The position numbers were made by a program, and so were the translations under genes. A stretch of DNA of 64,000 nucleotides from Candidatus Coprenecus stercorigallinarum. Its GTDB lineage: Bacteria > Bacteroidota > Bacteroidia > Bacteroidales > UBA932. The stretch spans positions 1 to 64,000 of the forward strand of contig DVIL01000086.1 of the NCBI GenBank assembly GCA_018711305.1, in the 5' to 3' direction. The notes beneath the pieces are model-generated. The model did not search any database, had not been told where the DNA came from, and was given only the letters and a program-made list of their open reading frames with translations. Positions 43,397 through 53,077 of this stretch are shown piece by piece (position 1 is the stretch's first letter; each line of letters starts with the position of its first letter).

Positions 43397-43942
43397 TGGG
43401 CAGCCGGCGCAGGTCAGTCGGCGCAGGCGTTTCCTGTACTTTCCTCCTGTGCAGGTGAACCGTTATCCCGTGTTTCGGTTCACCTTTGCGAGATGGGGAA
43501 ATGCGGAGTGCGCTTGTGTGCATTATAGCGGTGTTACAGTTTCCCGGTCTTGGTGCAGGTGAACCGGACAGGTGTGTTTTGGGTACCTGCGGAGGTTGTT
43601 CAATAGTGCAGGCTGCGGGATCCTCCCCACCTTCGGCGGGTCCCCTCCCTTTTCGGGAGCCAAAGTCCCGCAGCCTGTACTATTGAACGACGAGGGGTGC
43701 AGCAAGTGTTGTCGTAGCAGGTGCTCTGTTTTTCAATATTCTGAATACTATTGATTTGCTTATAGAGCGTCTTGCCGGACTGGGTGCGGAGGATATGCGA
43801 TGCTTCCTGAACCGGCAATTTGTACAGTAATTCTTAGTCCGATGGGGGCGTCCCCGGAAGGTTGTGACGGCCCGGTATGTGTGTGCCGTGATTTTGTCCG
43901 AACTTATCCCGACGAAAAGTGTCTCTGGAATGGAAAGTTTTG
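43397..43942. other. Intergenic region with hairpins, no gene recognised
   Basis: This stretch holds a 10-bp hairpin AGGTGAACCG/CGGTTCACCT (43453-43485), a direct repeat GTGCAGGTGAACCG (43449-43462 and 43553-43566) and the large structured repeat at 43598-43688. A short TCAATA/TATTGA inverted repeat follows near 43733-43753. The reading frames crossing the hairpins are not convincing. Confidence 0.6.
43598..43688. repeat. 91-bp branched palindrome (three-way junction)
   Basis: The outer arms at 43598-43620 and 43666-43688 pair over 23 bases with one mismatch; TTCAATAGT and GCAGGCTGCGGGA are parts of the left arm. Inside are two further hairpins, CCCACC-TTC-GGCGGG-like at about 43626-43640 and CTCCC-TTTTC-GGGAG at 43645-43659. 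The same fold is possible on both strands. It does not share ends with the 177-bp or 69-bp families. Confidence 0.8.
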
Positions 43943-43950
43943 TATTTTTG
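43943..43950 (+). promoter_or_regulatory. -7 element of the nitroreductase gene
   Basis: TATTTTTG matches the consensus 15 bases before ATG 43966. No clear -33. Confidence 0.45.
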
Positions 43951-43965
43951 AGAAAATGTTTTGTC

Positions 43966-44724
43966 ATGAGAGAATTCAAGGATAGAAGAAGCATACGCAA
44001 ATACAAAAGGCAGGAAGTGCCTGAGGAGATGGTTGCGGCCCTGGCCGGAGAGGCTTCGAGGGCGGCGACTATGGGCAATATGCAGTTGTACTCGCTGGTA
44101 GTGACCACTTCGGGGCCGGAAAGGGAGGCGCTGGCAGAGGCGCACCATCATCAGCCTATGGTGGAGGAGGCTCCGGCGGTGCTGACTTTCTGCGCGGATT
44201 TTCACCGGTTCAGCCGCTGGTGCGAGGAGCGGAAGGCGGACCCCGGTTACGGTAACTTCGTTTCGTTCATCAATGCCGCGACCGATACCCTGCTGTTCGC
44301 ACAGGCTTTTGTCACCCTGGCCGAGGAACGCGGGCTGGGAACCTGTATTCTCGGTACCACTGTCTATAATCCGGACCGGATCATCGGGGCCCTGCATCTG
44401 CCCCGCTTAGTGGTGCCGGTGCTGACCGTCACTCTCGGATGGCCGGACGAGAGCCCGGAGCAGACAGACCGCCTGCCCGTGGAGGCAATCCTGCACAACG
44501 GTCATTATCATGAATATACTTCTGAGGACATAGACCGCATATATGCGGCGAAGGAGGCCTTGCCCGAGAGCCGTTATTTCGTTGAACTCAACGGCACGGA
44601 CAACCTCGCGCAGGTATTTACCCGTTTCCGCTTCACTGAGGCCGAATGCCTGGAGATGTCCGCAGGGATGCAGGAAGTGCTGGAGCGGCAAGGTTTCAGC
44701 GGGGAGGAAATCCCAGGAGAGTGA
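43966..44724 (+). CDS. NfsA/FRP-like nitroreductase
   Basis: This is an FMN-dependent NAD(P)H oxidoreductase of 252 residues. REFKDRRSIRKYKRQEVPEE is the N-terminal FMN phosphate-binding motif. FADFHRFSRW-like and GLGTCILGTTVYNPDRI segments and the extended C-terminal tail match the NfsA/FRP branch. It would reduce quinones, nitro compounds or flavins. The start is ATG 43966, right behind the -7 box; a longer frame at 43864 lies upstream of the promoter. Confidence 0.88.
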   Translation: MREFKDRRSIRKYKRQEVPEEMVAALAGEASRAATMGNMQLYSLVVTTSGPEREALAEAHHHQPMVEEAPAVLTFCADFHRFSRWCEERKADPGYGNFVSFINAATDTLLFAQAFVTLAEERGLGTCILGTTVYNPDRIIGALHLPRLVVPVLTVTLGWPDESPEQTDRLPVEAILHNGHYHEYTSEDIDRIYAAKEALPESRYFVELNGTDNLAQVFTRFRFTEAECLEMSAGMQEVLERQGFSGEEIPGE

Positions 44725-44907
44725 GGACAAGTCCGATACACAGGGCTTTATGATGACGGTACGCGCTTTTCGGTATATTCCGGACAGGCGGCAGGAACAG
44801 GTTCTTTCATAAGTCTTTGATTATTGTGTGATTACAAAAGTGTCCTGCGCCAGTACCAACCGTAAGTTTTGCTCAGATTGTCAAATAAGTTCAGACTGAC
44901 ATACAAT

Positions 44908-45402
44908 ATGGAAATTTTCATAGACATAGTAGCCGTAATTCTCGGCATAGTCGGCCTTCTCGGCTGTATTCTTCCGGTGCTGCCTGGACCTCCGTGCAGT
45001 CTCGCGGGTATGTTCCTGCTGTTCCTGTGGGGTTCTCCCTGCGCCCAGGACGATATCACATGGCGTCTGCTGATCATCATGCTGGTAGTGACCGTGATTG
45101 TTACGGTCCTTGACTATGTGGTGCCGGGATGGCTGACCCGGGCTACGGGGGGTACGAAATATGCCTCTCGCGGAGCCACTGCCGGAATGCTCGTCGGTAT
45201 ACTTTTCTTCCCTCCCTGGGGCATGATTGCCGGAGCTTTCGTGGGAGCCCTTGTCGCCGAGCTATATTGGGGAGAGAAAAAGATGGCTCAGGGCCTTAAG
45301 GCTGCTCTCGGCTCCTTCCTCGGTTTCCTGCTCGGTACCGGAGCCAAGCTGGCCGCTTCCGGGGTCATGCTGTACTACATCATTGTGGCCCTGATACCGT
45401 AG
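44908..45402 (+). CDS. DUF456-family membrane protein
   Basis: This is a 164-residue inner-membrane protein with four to five hydrophobic segments and glycine-rich helices (ILGIVGLLGCILPVLPGPPC and GATAGMLVGILFFPPWGMIA), which fit DUF456. Its function is unknown. The ATG at 44908 (MEIFIDIVAV) is chosen over a frame starting at 44869. It stands alone between the nitroreductase and the ATPase genes. Confidence 0.8.
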   Translation: MEIFIDIVAVILGIVGLLGCILPVLPGPPCSLAGMFLLFLWGSPCAQDDITWRLLIIMLVVTVIVTVLDYVVPGWLTRATGGTKYASRGATAGMLVGILFFPPWGMIAGAFVGALVAELYWGEKKMAQGLKAALGSFLGFLLGTGAKLAASGVMLYYIIVALIP

Positions 45403-45431
45403 TTACCGCTTAACCTGTATTATTCAATTTC

Positions 45432-45479
45432 CATTATGAAAATCTCATTATGAAATTTGCATAATGAAAGATTCATAAT
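45432..45479. promoter_or_regulatory. Repeated ATTATGAA motifs at the ATPase promoter
   Basis: CATTATGAAA occurs at 45432-45441 and 45446-45455, 14 bases apart. An inverted TTCATAAT lies at 45472-45479. They frame the -33 element at 45456-45459, so they could be binding sites of a regulator. Confidence 0.4.
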
Positions 45480-45487
45480 TATCTTTG
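45456..45487 (+). promoter_or_regulatory. Promoter of the AAA ATPase gene
   Basis: TTTG at 45456-45459, a gap of 20 bases, then TATCTTTG at 45480-45487: complete consensus. It rules out the longer reading-frame start at 45457. Confidence 0.8.
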
Positions 45488-45516
45488 TGCCTGTAAATCA
45501 TATAAAGAGACAGGCG

Positions 45517-46671
45517 ATGAACCCATTTATCATAACCGGAGATGTTCCGAAAGAATACTTCTGTGACAGGGAAGCGGAGTCTGACCGCATAGTCCGCGCT
45601 GTCACGGGAGGAGAGAATCTGTGCCTTATCTCTCAGAGACGGTTAGGCAAGTCGAAACTCATCCGTTTCTGCTATGACAGGGATGAGGTCTCGGGCAGCT
45701 TTTATACATTCTATGTGGACATCCTCCATACGGCGAGCCTGCGGGAGTTTACGTATGAGTTCGGTCAGACCGTGTTTACCCGTCTGCGCTCGACAAGCCG
45801 GAAGATGCTGCAGAGTCTTGTGCAGGGCCTGAAATCCATCAACGCGGAGTTCGGGTTTGACCCGGCAAGCGGTCTGCCGGTCTTCAGCCTTGGACTCGGG
45901 GACATATCCCGTCCGGAATATACGCTGACGGAGATATTCCAGTGCCTTGAACAGGCCGACAAACCGTGTGTTGTCACTTTCGATGAATTCCAGCAGATAG
46001 GCAAATATCCTGAGAAAAATATCGAGGCTCTGCTCCGCTCGCACATACAGCATCTGGGTAATGTGCATTTTATCTTCTCAGGCAGTGAGATTCACATGAT
46101 ATCGCAGATGTTTCTATCATCGGCCAGACCGTTTTATCATAGTGCCTCGATGTTGGAATTGAAGCCGATAGCGATAGACAAGTATTCGGATTTTGTGATA
46201 CGGCATTTTGAACGGGACGGGAAAAAAGTCTCCCCGGAAGCAGTCGGTACGGTGTACAGGCTTTTCGAGGGAAATACCTATTGTATGCAGAAGACCTTCC
46301 ATGAGGCGTATGAGACTGTCGCAAAAGGTGAGGAATGTACTGTCCCGATACTGCGGCAGACGGTGGATTCTGTCTTGGAGGAGGCTGCTGCCGGTTATCG
46401 CCTGATGTTGTCCGGCATACCGGTAAGGCAGAAGGAACTGCTGTATGCAGTTGCGGAGGAAGTCCGGGCAGAGAAGATAATGGGGGCGGATTTTATGCGC
46501 CGTCACTCTCTTGCTTCCAGCAGCTCGGTACAGACGGCTGCGGACAAATTGGTGAGAATGGAACTGTTGGCGGTCAAGGATGGCGTGTACTATGTCCCTG
46601 ATATTCTGTTGCGGATGTTCTTACAGCGTCTGATGAATCCAGAGAAGGATTTTTTCCGGAATTTGAATTGA
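45517..46671 (+). CDS. Archaeal-type AAA ATPase (STAND-like, ORC1/Cdc6-like fold)
   Basis: This is a 384-residue ATPase of the group often annotated as ATP-binding protein in Bacteroidetes. The N-terminal FITGDVPKEYFCDREAE is characteristic. The P-loop is LISQRRLGKSKLIR, Walker B is VVTFDEFQQIG and a sensor lies in FIFSGSEIHM. The C-terminal 100 residues form a winged-helix-like domain (SSSVQTAADKLVRMELLAV). Its role is unknown; relatives are scattered accessory genes, sometimes linked to defence or mobile DNA. A propeller lipoprotein gene follows by 19 bases. Confidence 0.82.
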   Translation: MNPFIITGDVPKEYFCDREAESDRIVRAVTGGENLCLISQRRLGKSKLIRFCYDRDEVSGSFYTFYVDILHTASLREFTYEFGQTVFTRLRSTSRKMLQSLVQGLKSINAEFGFDPASGLPVFSLGLGDISRPEYTLTEIFQCLEQADKPCVVTFDEFQQIGKYPEKNIEALLRSHIQHLGNVHFIFSGSEIHMISQMFLSSARPFYHSASMLELKPIAIDKYSDFVIRHFERDGKKVSPEAVGTVYRLFEGNTYCMQKTFHEAYETVAKGEECTVPILRQTVDSVLEEAAAGYRLMLSGIPVRQKELLYAVAEEVRAEKIMGADFMRRHSLASSSSVQTAADKLVRMELLAVKDGVYYVPDILLRMFLQRLMNPEKDFFRNLN

Positions 46672-46690
46672 TATTTGATAAAATAGACTT

Positions 46691-47791
46691 ATGATGAGAA
46701 AACTGTTTTCGAATGTGTGGCCGGCTGATGGTGCCGGTCTTGTACGGATTTGCCGGCGCAGTGCCGTGTGTATGCTTTTGCCGCTTTGCCTGCTGACGGC
46801 TGTCTCCTGCGGTGACGGGGCTTCCTCCGGGAAGGACTTCGGTGAGCCGGAGGAGGTTGAGGCGGAATTTGTGCCGATATCCGAGATTCTGAAGATAAAC
46901 GATATCGTGAAGCTGGAGGATTACATTGTGCTGCAGAACTCCGGTGAGGGGGCTGATTATTTTTACTATGTCTATTCCTGTCCGGAACTGGAGTTCCTGT
47001 ACTCTTTCGCAAGGCAGGGCAGGGGCCCGGAAGAGTATCTGATGCCCGCGGCGATCGGGAATACTTCCGGCAATGTCATCGGGTTCAGGGACCATGCAAC
47101 TGATATGCTTGCTTTCTACGAGGTTTCCGATACAGCTGCAGTGCTGAAGGGCAGTTACCGTATGGCCTCACCGGACCCATACCGCTTTTTCTGGGAAATC
47201 AATATGGCCGGGGATTCCCTGCTGCTTGTCAAGCATCAGGGCGACAGGAGCGGTGCCAGGGAGCTGTGGAGTGTTTCGGGTGTAATGAAGGACAGCATCG
47301 GAAACTCCTTTCCAAAGTTGCCGCGCAGTATGGGGAAGAATTACTATACGATATTCGATGACTATCACATATCCGCTTCCGGTAACCGTTTCGTATTTGC
47401 TTACAGTTTGATAGACAGGCTGGAGATGGGGGAGGTCAGGAACGGGAGAATCTGCCTTACTGCCGCTGTCGGGACAGAGGATACGCCTGAGTTCTATCTT
47501 TACGGGGACGATACTGCTACTGAGTTCAGCATCGACCGGAATATTGTGACTTACGAGAATGTGTATGCCGGAAAGGACTGTGTCTATGCTCTCTATTCCG
47601 GTCAGCGGTTGGATGAGACAGAGATGAGTCATTCCTCGCGGATAGAGGTGTACTCCTGGGACGGAGAGCCGGTGCGGCTGTTGGGCCTGGATGTGCCGGT
47701 TGCGTCTTTTACAGTGGATGAGGACAATGGGATCATCTACGCGGTCAATCCGGAACTGCACGAGGACAAGATTCTGCGGTTCCGCTTCTGA
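46691..47791 (+). CDS. Six-bladed beta-propeller lipoprotein
   Basis: This is a 366-residue lipoprotein with an unusually long N-terminus before the lipobox TAVSC (Cys 40). The first in-frame ATG may not be the true start; the hydrophobic stretch begins near residue 24. SFARQGRGPEEYLMPAAIGN is the hallmark shared with the propeller lipoprotein at 42188, and the end ILRFRF is typical. It lies 19 bases behind the ATPase gene. Ligand and function are unknown. Confidence 0.75.
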   Translation: MMRKLFSNVWPADGAGLVRICRRSAVCMLLPLCLLTAVSCGDGASSGKDFGEPEEVEAEFVPISEILKINDIVKLEDYIVLQNSGEGADYFYYVYSCPELEFLYSFARQGRGPEEYLMPAAIGNTSGNVIGFRDHATDMLAFYEVSDTAAVLKGSYRMASPDPYRFFWEINMAGDSLLLVKHQGDRSGARELWSVSGVMKDSIGNSFPKLPRSMGKNYYTIFDDYHISASGNRFVFAYSLIDRLEMGEVRNGRICLTAAVGTEDTPEFYLYGDDTATEFSIDRNIVTYENVYAGKDCVYALYSGQRLDETEMSHSSRIEVYSWDGEPVRLLGLDVPVASFTVDEDNGIIYAVNPELHEDKILRFRF

Positions 47792-47879
47792 TGCCGCGCA
47801 CGGCTCATATACTTGGGATATCCATCGGAAACCGCCATTATGGTCTACTCCCGACTGACAGGACGGTGGATGGCGGAGG

Positions 47880-48572
47880 TCAGATGACGGTGTAGTTGCC
47901 GCGGGAGAGGACGATGATGCGGCAGGCCATCTCGAAGAAGACGGCGCGGCGGAGGGTGTCGCGGAAATCCTTGCCGCAGGCGGCCTGTCCGTGGTTGGAC
48001 ATCAGGACAATGTCGTGGGCTGAAAGGGCATCCGTCACTGCCGCTGCAAGCTCGTCTGAGCCGGGCGGAAGAAACGGCACCACCGGCACTTCCCTGCCGA
48101 CGTACAGCGGTCCTTCAAGGGTGACGTTGAAGTCCCGGGGTATGTCCTTCATGCATGAAACGACTGTGGCATACGGAGACTGGAAGTGCAGGACGCAGTT
48201 TATTTCGGGCCGCCGGCGCAGCACTCCGAGGTGAAATCCGGCTTCCATCGTGGGCTGCACTCCGTTCAGGCACTGGCCGTCGCTGATGCGGCAGAGGGCG
48301 ACCTGCTCTTCCCGCAGTTCTTCGAGCCAGCTGCCGGTGGCGGACAGCAGGGCCAGGTCGGAAGGAGCTTCCGACAGGGTGCTTTGCGGATTGCGGGAGA
48401 TGTCCTGCCCGTCGTGATTGTCCTGACTTTGAAGGGAGCCGTGAGTGCCTTCGGACACCGGGAGGCGCAGGGAGAGGTTGCCGCTGCTGCAGGAGAGCAG
48501 TCCGGCCTCCGCTGCCTTGCGGGCGCATCGGATGAAATAATTTACTGCTTCTTCGGGTGTGTATTTATCCAT
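47880..48572 (-). CDS. Class II aldolase/adducin-family protein
   Basis: This is a 230-residue protein of the fuculose/rhamnulose-phosphate aldolase fold. It has the N-terminal GLLSCSSGNLSLR, the central CVLHFQSPYATVVS and the C-terminal MSNHGQAACGKDFRD. In fuculose-phosphate aldolase the central zinc motif is HTH; here it is HFQ, so one metal ligand is replaced. A variable insertion (about 38-80) separates the first two motifs. The sulfatase gene ends 33 bases upstream on the same strand, so the two probably act on one sulphated sugar. Confidence 0.82.
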   Translation of the reverse strand: MDKYTPEEAVNYFIRCARKAAEAGLLSCSSGNLSLRLPVSEGTHGSLQSQDNHDGQDISRNPQSTLSEAPSDLALLSATGSWLEELREEQVALCRISDGQCLNGVQPTMEAGFHLGVLRRRPEINCVLHFQSPYATVVSCMKDIPRDFNVTLEGPLYVGREVPVVPFLPPGSDELAAAVTDALSAHDIVLMSNHGQAACGKDFRDTLRRAVFFEMACRIIVLSRGNYTVI

Positions 48573-48605
48573 ACGGTTCTGATTTTTCAGCTCTTGCCTG
48601 GCAGG

Positions 48606-50252
<1,647 letters not shown>

Positions 50253-50279
50253 TGATTGTCTTGGTGGTTGTTCATTTTC

Positions 50280-50287
50280 CAAAGGTA
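50280..50287 (-). promoter_or_regulatory. -7 element of the sulfatase operon
   Basis: The minus strand reads TACCTTTG, matching TAnnTTTG. A TTTG lies 23 bases upstream, wider than usual. Confidence 0.5.
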
Positions 50288-50575
50288 GTGAAAATATTTT
50301 ACAGCATGTTCAAAGGAGCCTCATTTCACTCCCAGAATGTAATCCTATCTGACAAAATGGCACATAAATAGTTGATAATCAGCAATATTGCGACAATTTG
50401 TCACGAAAATGCGCCAGAAAGTCCAGCTGTGGGTATGCCGTGGCCGGGTGGTCCGCAATTTGCGATATATCCTTTCGAACGCCCGAAAGGGAGGGCGGAA
50501 CGGAAGACCCTGAAAAGGGTGGAAGTTCTCCTGGAACGGCAGGGCGTTCAGAAAATTTAAGAATAATAATTAAAA
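50288..50575. other. Intergenic upstream of the small heat-shock gene
   Basis: About 290 bases contain a dyad GACAA-T-TTGTC at 50392-50402 and a CGCCC/GGGCG hairpin near 50481-50500. No consensus promoter is clear for the heat-shock gene. A 62-codon frame starting with TTG at 50372 has no recognisable content and was not called. Confidence 0.45.
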
Positions 50576-50590
50576 ATGGAGGATATGATT

Positions 50591-51031
50591 ATGTTACCCA
50601 GCAGAAGAACACAGCAGAATTGGCTGCCCGCTTTTTTCAATGACTTTTTCGATGACGATTTCAGTCATTTCAACAGTATGATGAGGACTTCGTCCCCTGC
50701 CATCAACGTAAAGGAGAATGACAAGGAGTACACAGTGGAGATAGCCGCTCCCGGTATGTCCAAGGACGATTTCAAGATCCGCGTCAACGAGGACAACGCT
50801 CTGGTCGTCACCCTCGAGCACAAGAATGAGCAGAAAGAGGAGAAGAAGGACGAGAAATACCTCAGAAGGGAATTCTCCTACTCGCACTTCGAGCAGGCCC
50901 TGCTCCTTCCCGACGACATCAACAAGGATGAGATCAGCGCCAGCATGGAGCACGGTGTGCTGAACATCGTACTGCCCAAGATAGTGGTGACTCCCGAGGC
51001 TCCCAAGGAAAGGGTCATCGACATCAAATAG
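50591..51031 (+). CDS. Small heat-shock protein, Hsp20/alpha-crystallin family
   Basis: This ATP-independent holdase chaperone has 146 residues. The N-terminal region (NWLPAFFNDFFDDDF) is typical of Bacteroides Hsp20. The alpha-crystallin domain (about 35-135) has PAINVKENDKEYTVEIAAPG and ends in GVLNIVLPK, the conserved GxLxI-type motif. GGAGGA at 50578-50583 sits seven bases before ATG 50591, favouring it over in-frame ATGs at 50576 and 50585. It is a single gene, convergent with blaR1. Confidence 0.9.
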   Translation: MLPSRRTQQNWLPAFFNDFFDDDFSHFNSMMRTSSPAINVKENDKEYTVEIAAPGMSKDDFKIRVNEDNALVVTLEHKNEQKEEKKDEKYLRREFSYSHFEQALLLPDDINKDEISASMEHGVLNIVLPKIVVTPEAPKERVIDIK

Positions 51032-51068
51032 CGGCCGCCCGGTATTCCCGAACTGTGAAAATGAATCA

Positions 51069-51103
51069 CAAGCCGTATTCCACGACAACTGGAATACGGC
51101 TTG
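51069..51103. terminator. Perfect 14-bp hairpin between convergent genes
   Basis: CAAGCCGTATTCCA at 51069-51082 pairs perfectly with 51090-51103 across a 7-base loop. The T-tail is poor on both sides, but its position between the convergent hsp20 and blaR1-like genes fits a transcription stop. Confidence 0.7.
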
Positions 51104-51133
51104 TTCCGTTTACGCCATCAGGCTCCGTGGCAA

Positions 51134-52417
51134 TCATTCATTTCGTAGCTGGAAAAGGATAGGCATGACGTAGGATACTGCTACCGGCTTTCCGTCCTCG
51201 TAGCCGGGCGTCCAGGAGGAAGGAGCCTGAGAAATGGCACTGACAGCGGCGTTGTTCAGAGTTTCGTGCGGGCCGGCAAGGACTGTGATGTCCGATAGGC
51301 TGCCGTCCGTGTTGATTGTGAACTGTACCGTGACCCGTCCGGTGATTTTAGCCTTACGGGCCTCTTGAGGATACTCGAGGTGGCTGAAAACCCATTTGGT
51401 AAAATCATTCACATCGCCGCCGTTGAATTTGGGTTTGACTTCCACGTCTGCATAGCGGATCACTTCCTGCTGGTCTGCCGGAGTCGTGATGAGTTCATTT
51501 GCGGCGGGTACACCGGTGTCGGAAGGGGTGCTTTGGAGGTCTTCGGCTGAGCTGCTGCTCAGGATGAGGGCAAACAGGGGCAGGCAGGCGATGTAGGCCA
51601 GTCTTGCCCATTTTGAGGTTTTGAGTTTCTGCATCATGGTGATTCGGTTTTTGAGCTTGCAGTGGTTAAAGCTGTTCGCGATCAGGAAACGTCGGTCTCC
51701 CACAGCTTTTCTGACAAGCAGGAGTTGATATTGAGTAGCATCGATGCCGTGTTTGAGGACAGCCTCGTCGGTCTCGTACTCGTGCAGCATCCGGAGTTCG
51801 GAGAGCATTATCCAGACGAGGGGATTGAACCAGTAGAGGGCGCAGACGAGCGACATGAATAGTACGTCCACGGAGTGGCGGAGCCTGGTGTGCATGTATT
51901 CGTGGAGCAGTATCTCGGGATGGTTACCGTAGTCGCTGCGGCTCATCACGATGTGGTTCATGAAGCTGAATGAGTGCGTTACGGACGCGGGAGTATGCAC
52001 CTTGCATTCCCTGTAGGCCGTCCCGGGATTTTTCCTTATAAGCCTGAGGATTCTGAGAAGGGATGAAGCCGAGAATGTCAGGGCTGCCGCGCATCCGGTG
52101 ACGTATATGGCCGTCAGGAGCAGGCTCCAGTTGAAACTGCCGCCGGTTTCCACCTCTCCGGACGGGCTTCCGGCCGCCGGCACCTCCGTGAGGACGATCT
52201 GGGGCAGCTGCAGAACTACGTCGGGAGCGTGCAGACCCAGCATTGCCGCCGCACTGCCGATATTGAACTTGATAAGCGGCAGCAGCATGCAGGCCGCCGT
52301 TCCCGCCAGCAGGACTATCCTGTTGAAACGGAAGAAGGTGGTCTTCCTCATGAAGAGCATGAAGAAGGCGTAGAATGCCGTCAGCAGCAGCGTGCTTTTC
52401 AGAATCCAGACTGTCAT
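51134..52417 (-). CDS. BlaR1/MecR1-type M56 peptidase with C-terminal TonB domain
   Basis: This is a 427-residue membrane metalloprotease of the BlaR1 type. Four transmembrane segments (about 5-22, 33-50, 97-117, 270-290) frame a cytoplasmic zinc-peptidase loop with HExxH (LLHEYMHTRLRHS). Instead of a beta-lactam sensor it ends in a TonB-like domain (about 340-427, WVFSHLEYPQEARKAKITGR), a layout common in Bacteroidetes. It overlaps the BlaI-like gene by four bases (ATGA). By analogy it inactivates the repressor on sensing an envelope signal. Confidence 0.9.
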   Translation of the reverse strand: MTVWILKSTLLLTAFYAFFMLFMRKTTFFRFNRIVLLAGTAACMLLPLIKFNIGSAAAMLGLHAPDVVLQLPQIVLTEVPAAGSPSGEVETGGSFNWSLLLTAIYVTGCAAALTFSASSLLRILRLIRKNPGTAYRECKVHTPASVTHSFSFMNHIVMSRSDYGNHPEILLHEYMHTRLRHSVDVLFMSLVCALYWFNPLVWIMLSELRMLHEYETDEAVLKHGIDATQYQLLLVRKAVGDRRFLIANSFNHCKLKNRITMMQKLKTSKWARLAYIACLPLFALILSSSSAEDLQSTPSDTGVPAANELITTPADQQEVIRYADVEVKPKFNGGDVNDFTKWVFSHLEYPQEARKAKITGRVTVQFTINTDGSLSDITVLAGPHETLNNAAVSAISQAPSSWTPGYEDGKPVAVSYVMPILFQLRNE

Positions 52418-52794
52418 TTTCCTTTATTTTTCTTATTGTTGTTCTCGATTTCCGCGATGAGGGCCTTCAGCTCGTCCAGCCCCATTTTCTCCTCCTCCAC
52501 GAACTGTGAGACGAGGCTGCTGTAGGAGTTGCCGTAGTATTTCGACACCATCTCCCCGACGGTCCTGCCCCTGTACTGGCGTTCGCTTACGGCAACGCTG
52601 TAGAGATAGGAGTTGGCCATGGGCCGGCGCACCACGAAGCCTTTCTCCTCCAGAAATTTTACCTGAGTGGCCACCGTGTTGTAGTTGGGCCGCGGCTCTG
52701 GCATTGCCGCCACGATGTCCCGGATGAACATGTCCCCGTTTTTCCAGAGGATGTTCATGACTTCTTCTTCCTTTGCTGTGAGTCTCTGTTTCAT
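52414..52794 (-). CDS. BlaI/MecI-family repressor
   Basis: This is a 126-residue winged-helix repressor. LTAKEEEVMNILWKNGDMFI and PRPNYNTVATQVKFLEEKGF are the family's DNA-binding motifs, and the C-terminal helices dimerise. It is translationally coupled to the M56 peptidase that probably controls it. A -7 box (52821-52814) and a 21-bp dyad (52837-52857) lie upstream, consistent with autoregulation. The regulon is not visible here beyond its own operon. Confidence 0.92.
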   Translation of the reverse strand: MKQRLTAKEEEVMNILWKNGDMFIRDIVAAMPEPRPNYNTVATQVKFLEEKGFVVRRPMANSYLYSVAVSERQYRGRTVGEMVSKYYGNSYSSLVSQFVEEEKMGLDELKALIAEIENNNKKNKGK

Positions 52795-52813
52795 TGTTTT
52801 TCCTTTTACGGTA

Positions 52814-52821
52814 CAAATATA
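52814..52821 (-). promoter_or_regulatory. -7 element of the blaI-blaR1 operon
   Basis: The minus strand reads TATATTTG, 19 bases before the ATG at 52794. The expected -33 site lies within the dyad at 52837-52857. Confidence 0.6.
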
Positions 52822-52836
52822 ATAAAAGTTTTCGTT

Positions 52837-52857
52837 ACTCCTAATAAATTTAGGAGT
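52837..52857. promoter_or_regulatory. Candidate BlaI operator
   Basis: ACTCCTAA-TAAAT-TTAGGAGT is a perfect dyad with 8-bp arms and a 5-base centre. It covers the -33 region of the blaI promoter, as expected for autorepression. Confidence 0.6.
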
Positions 52858-52984
52858 TTTCCGAATATTTTTAGTAAAACGCTTGTTCCGGCTCTACTGA
52901 GATCGCCCGGACTATCCCGTTCTGTATCATGCCTGACCATTCAGGGTAGAGGGTTTGAAGGTTCTGGAAAAATTCATGAAAATC

Positions 52985-53015
52985 CTTGTGAATTAAAAAA
53001 TTAGTGGTATATTTG
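52985..53015 (+). promoter_or_regulatory. Promoter of the rplC-rpsC operon
   Basis: TTG at 52986-52988, a gap of 19 bases, then TATATTTG at 53008-53015. It lies directly before rplC; in most bacteria the promoter would be before rpsJ. Confidence 0.78.
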
Positions 53016-53018
53016 CAG

Positions 53019-53037
53019 CCCGCGAAAAATGCGCGGG
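53019..53037 (+). promoter_or_regulatory. Hairpin at the 5' end of the ribosomal operon leader
   Basis: CCCGCG-AAAAATG-CGCGGG forms a 6-bp GC stem at the start of a leader of about 60 bases. It may stabilise the message or be a binding site for feedback control; the latter is inference. Confidence 0.45.
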
Positions 53038-53077
53038 AGCTATTAGTTCATTGATTAACAACAAATTAATTAAACCA

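Noticed and set aside
47832..47876. Terminator between the propeller lipoprotein and aldolase genes
   Set aside because: CCGCCAT/ATGGCGG are inverted, but the loop is over 30 bases and there is no T-run.
50358..50375. Sigma-54 promoter upstream of the heat-shock gene
   Set aside because: TGGCAC is present, but the next TTG lies 8 bases away instead of 5 and is not followed by C.
50372..50560. 62-codon reading frame upstream of the heat-shock gene
   Set aside because: It begins with TTG, has no promoter box, crosses a GC hairpin and has no recognisable content.
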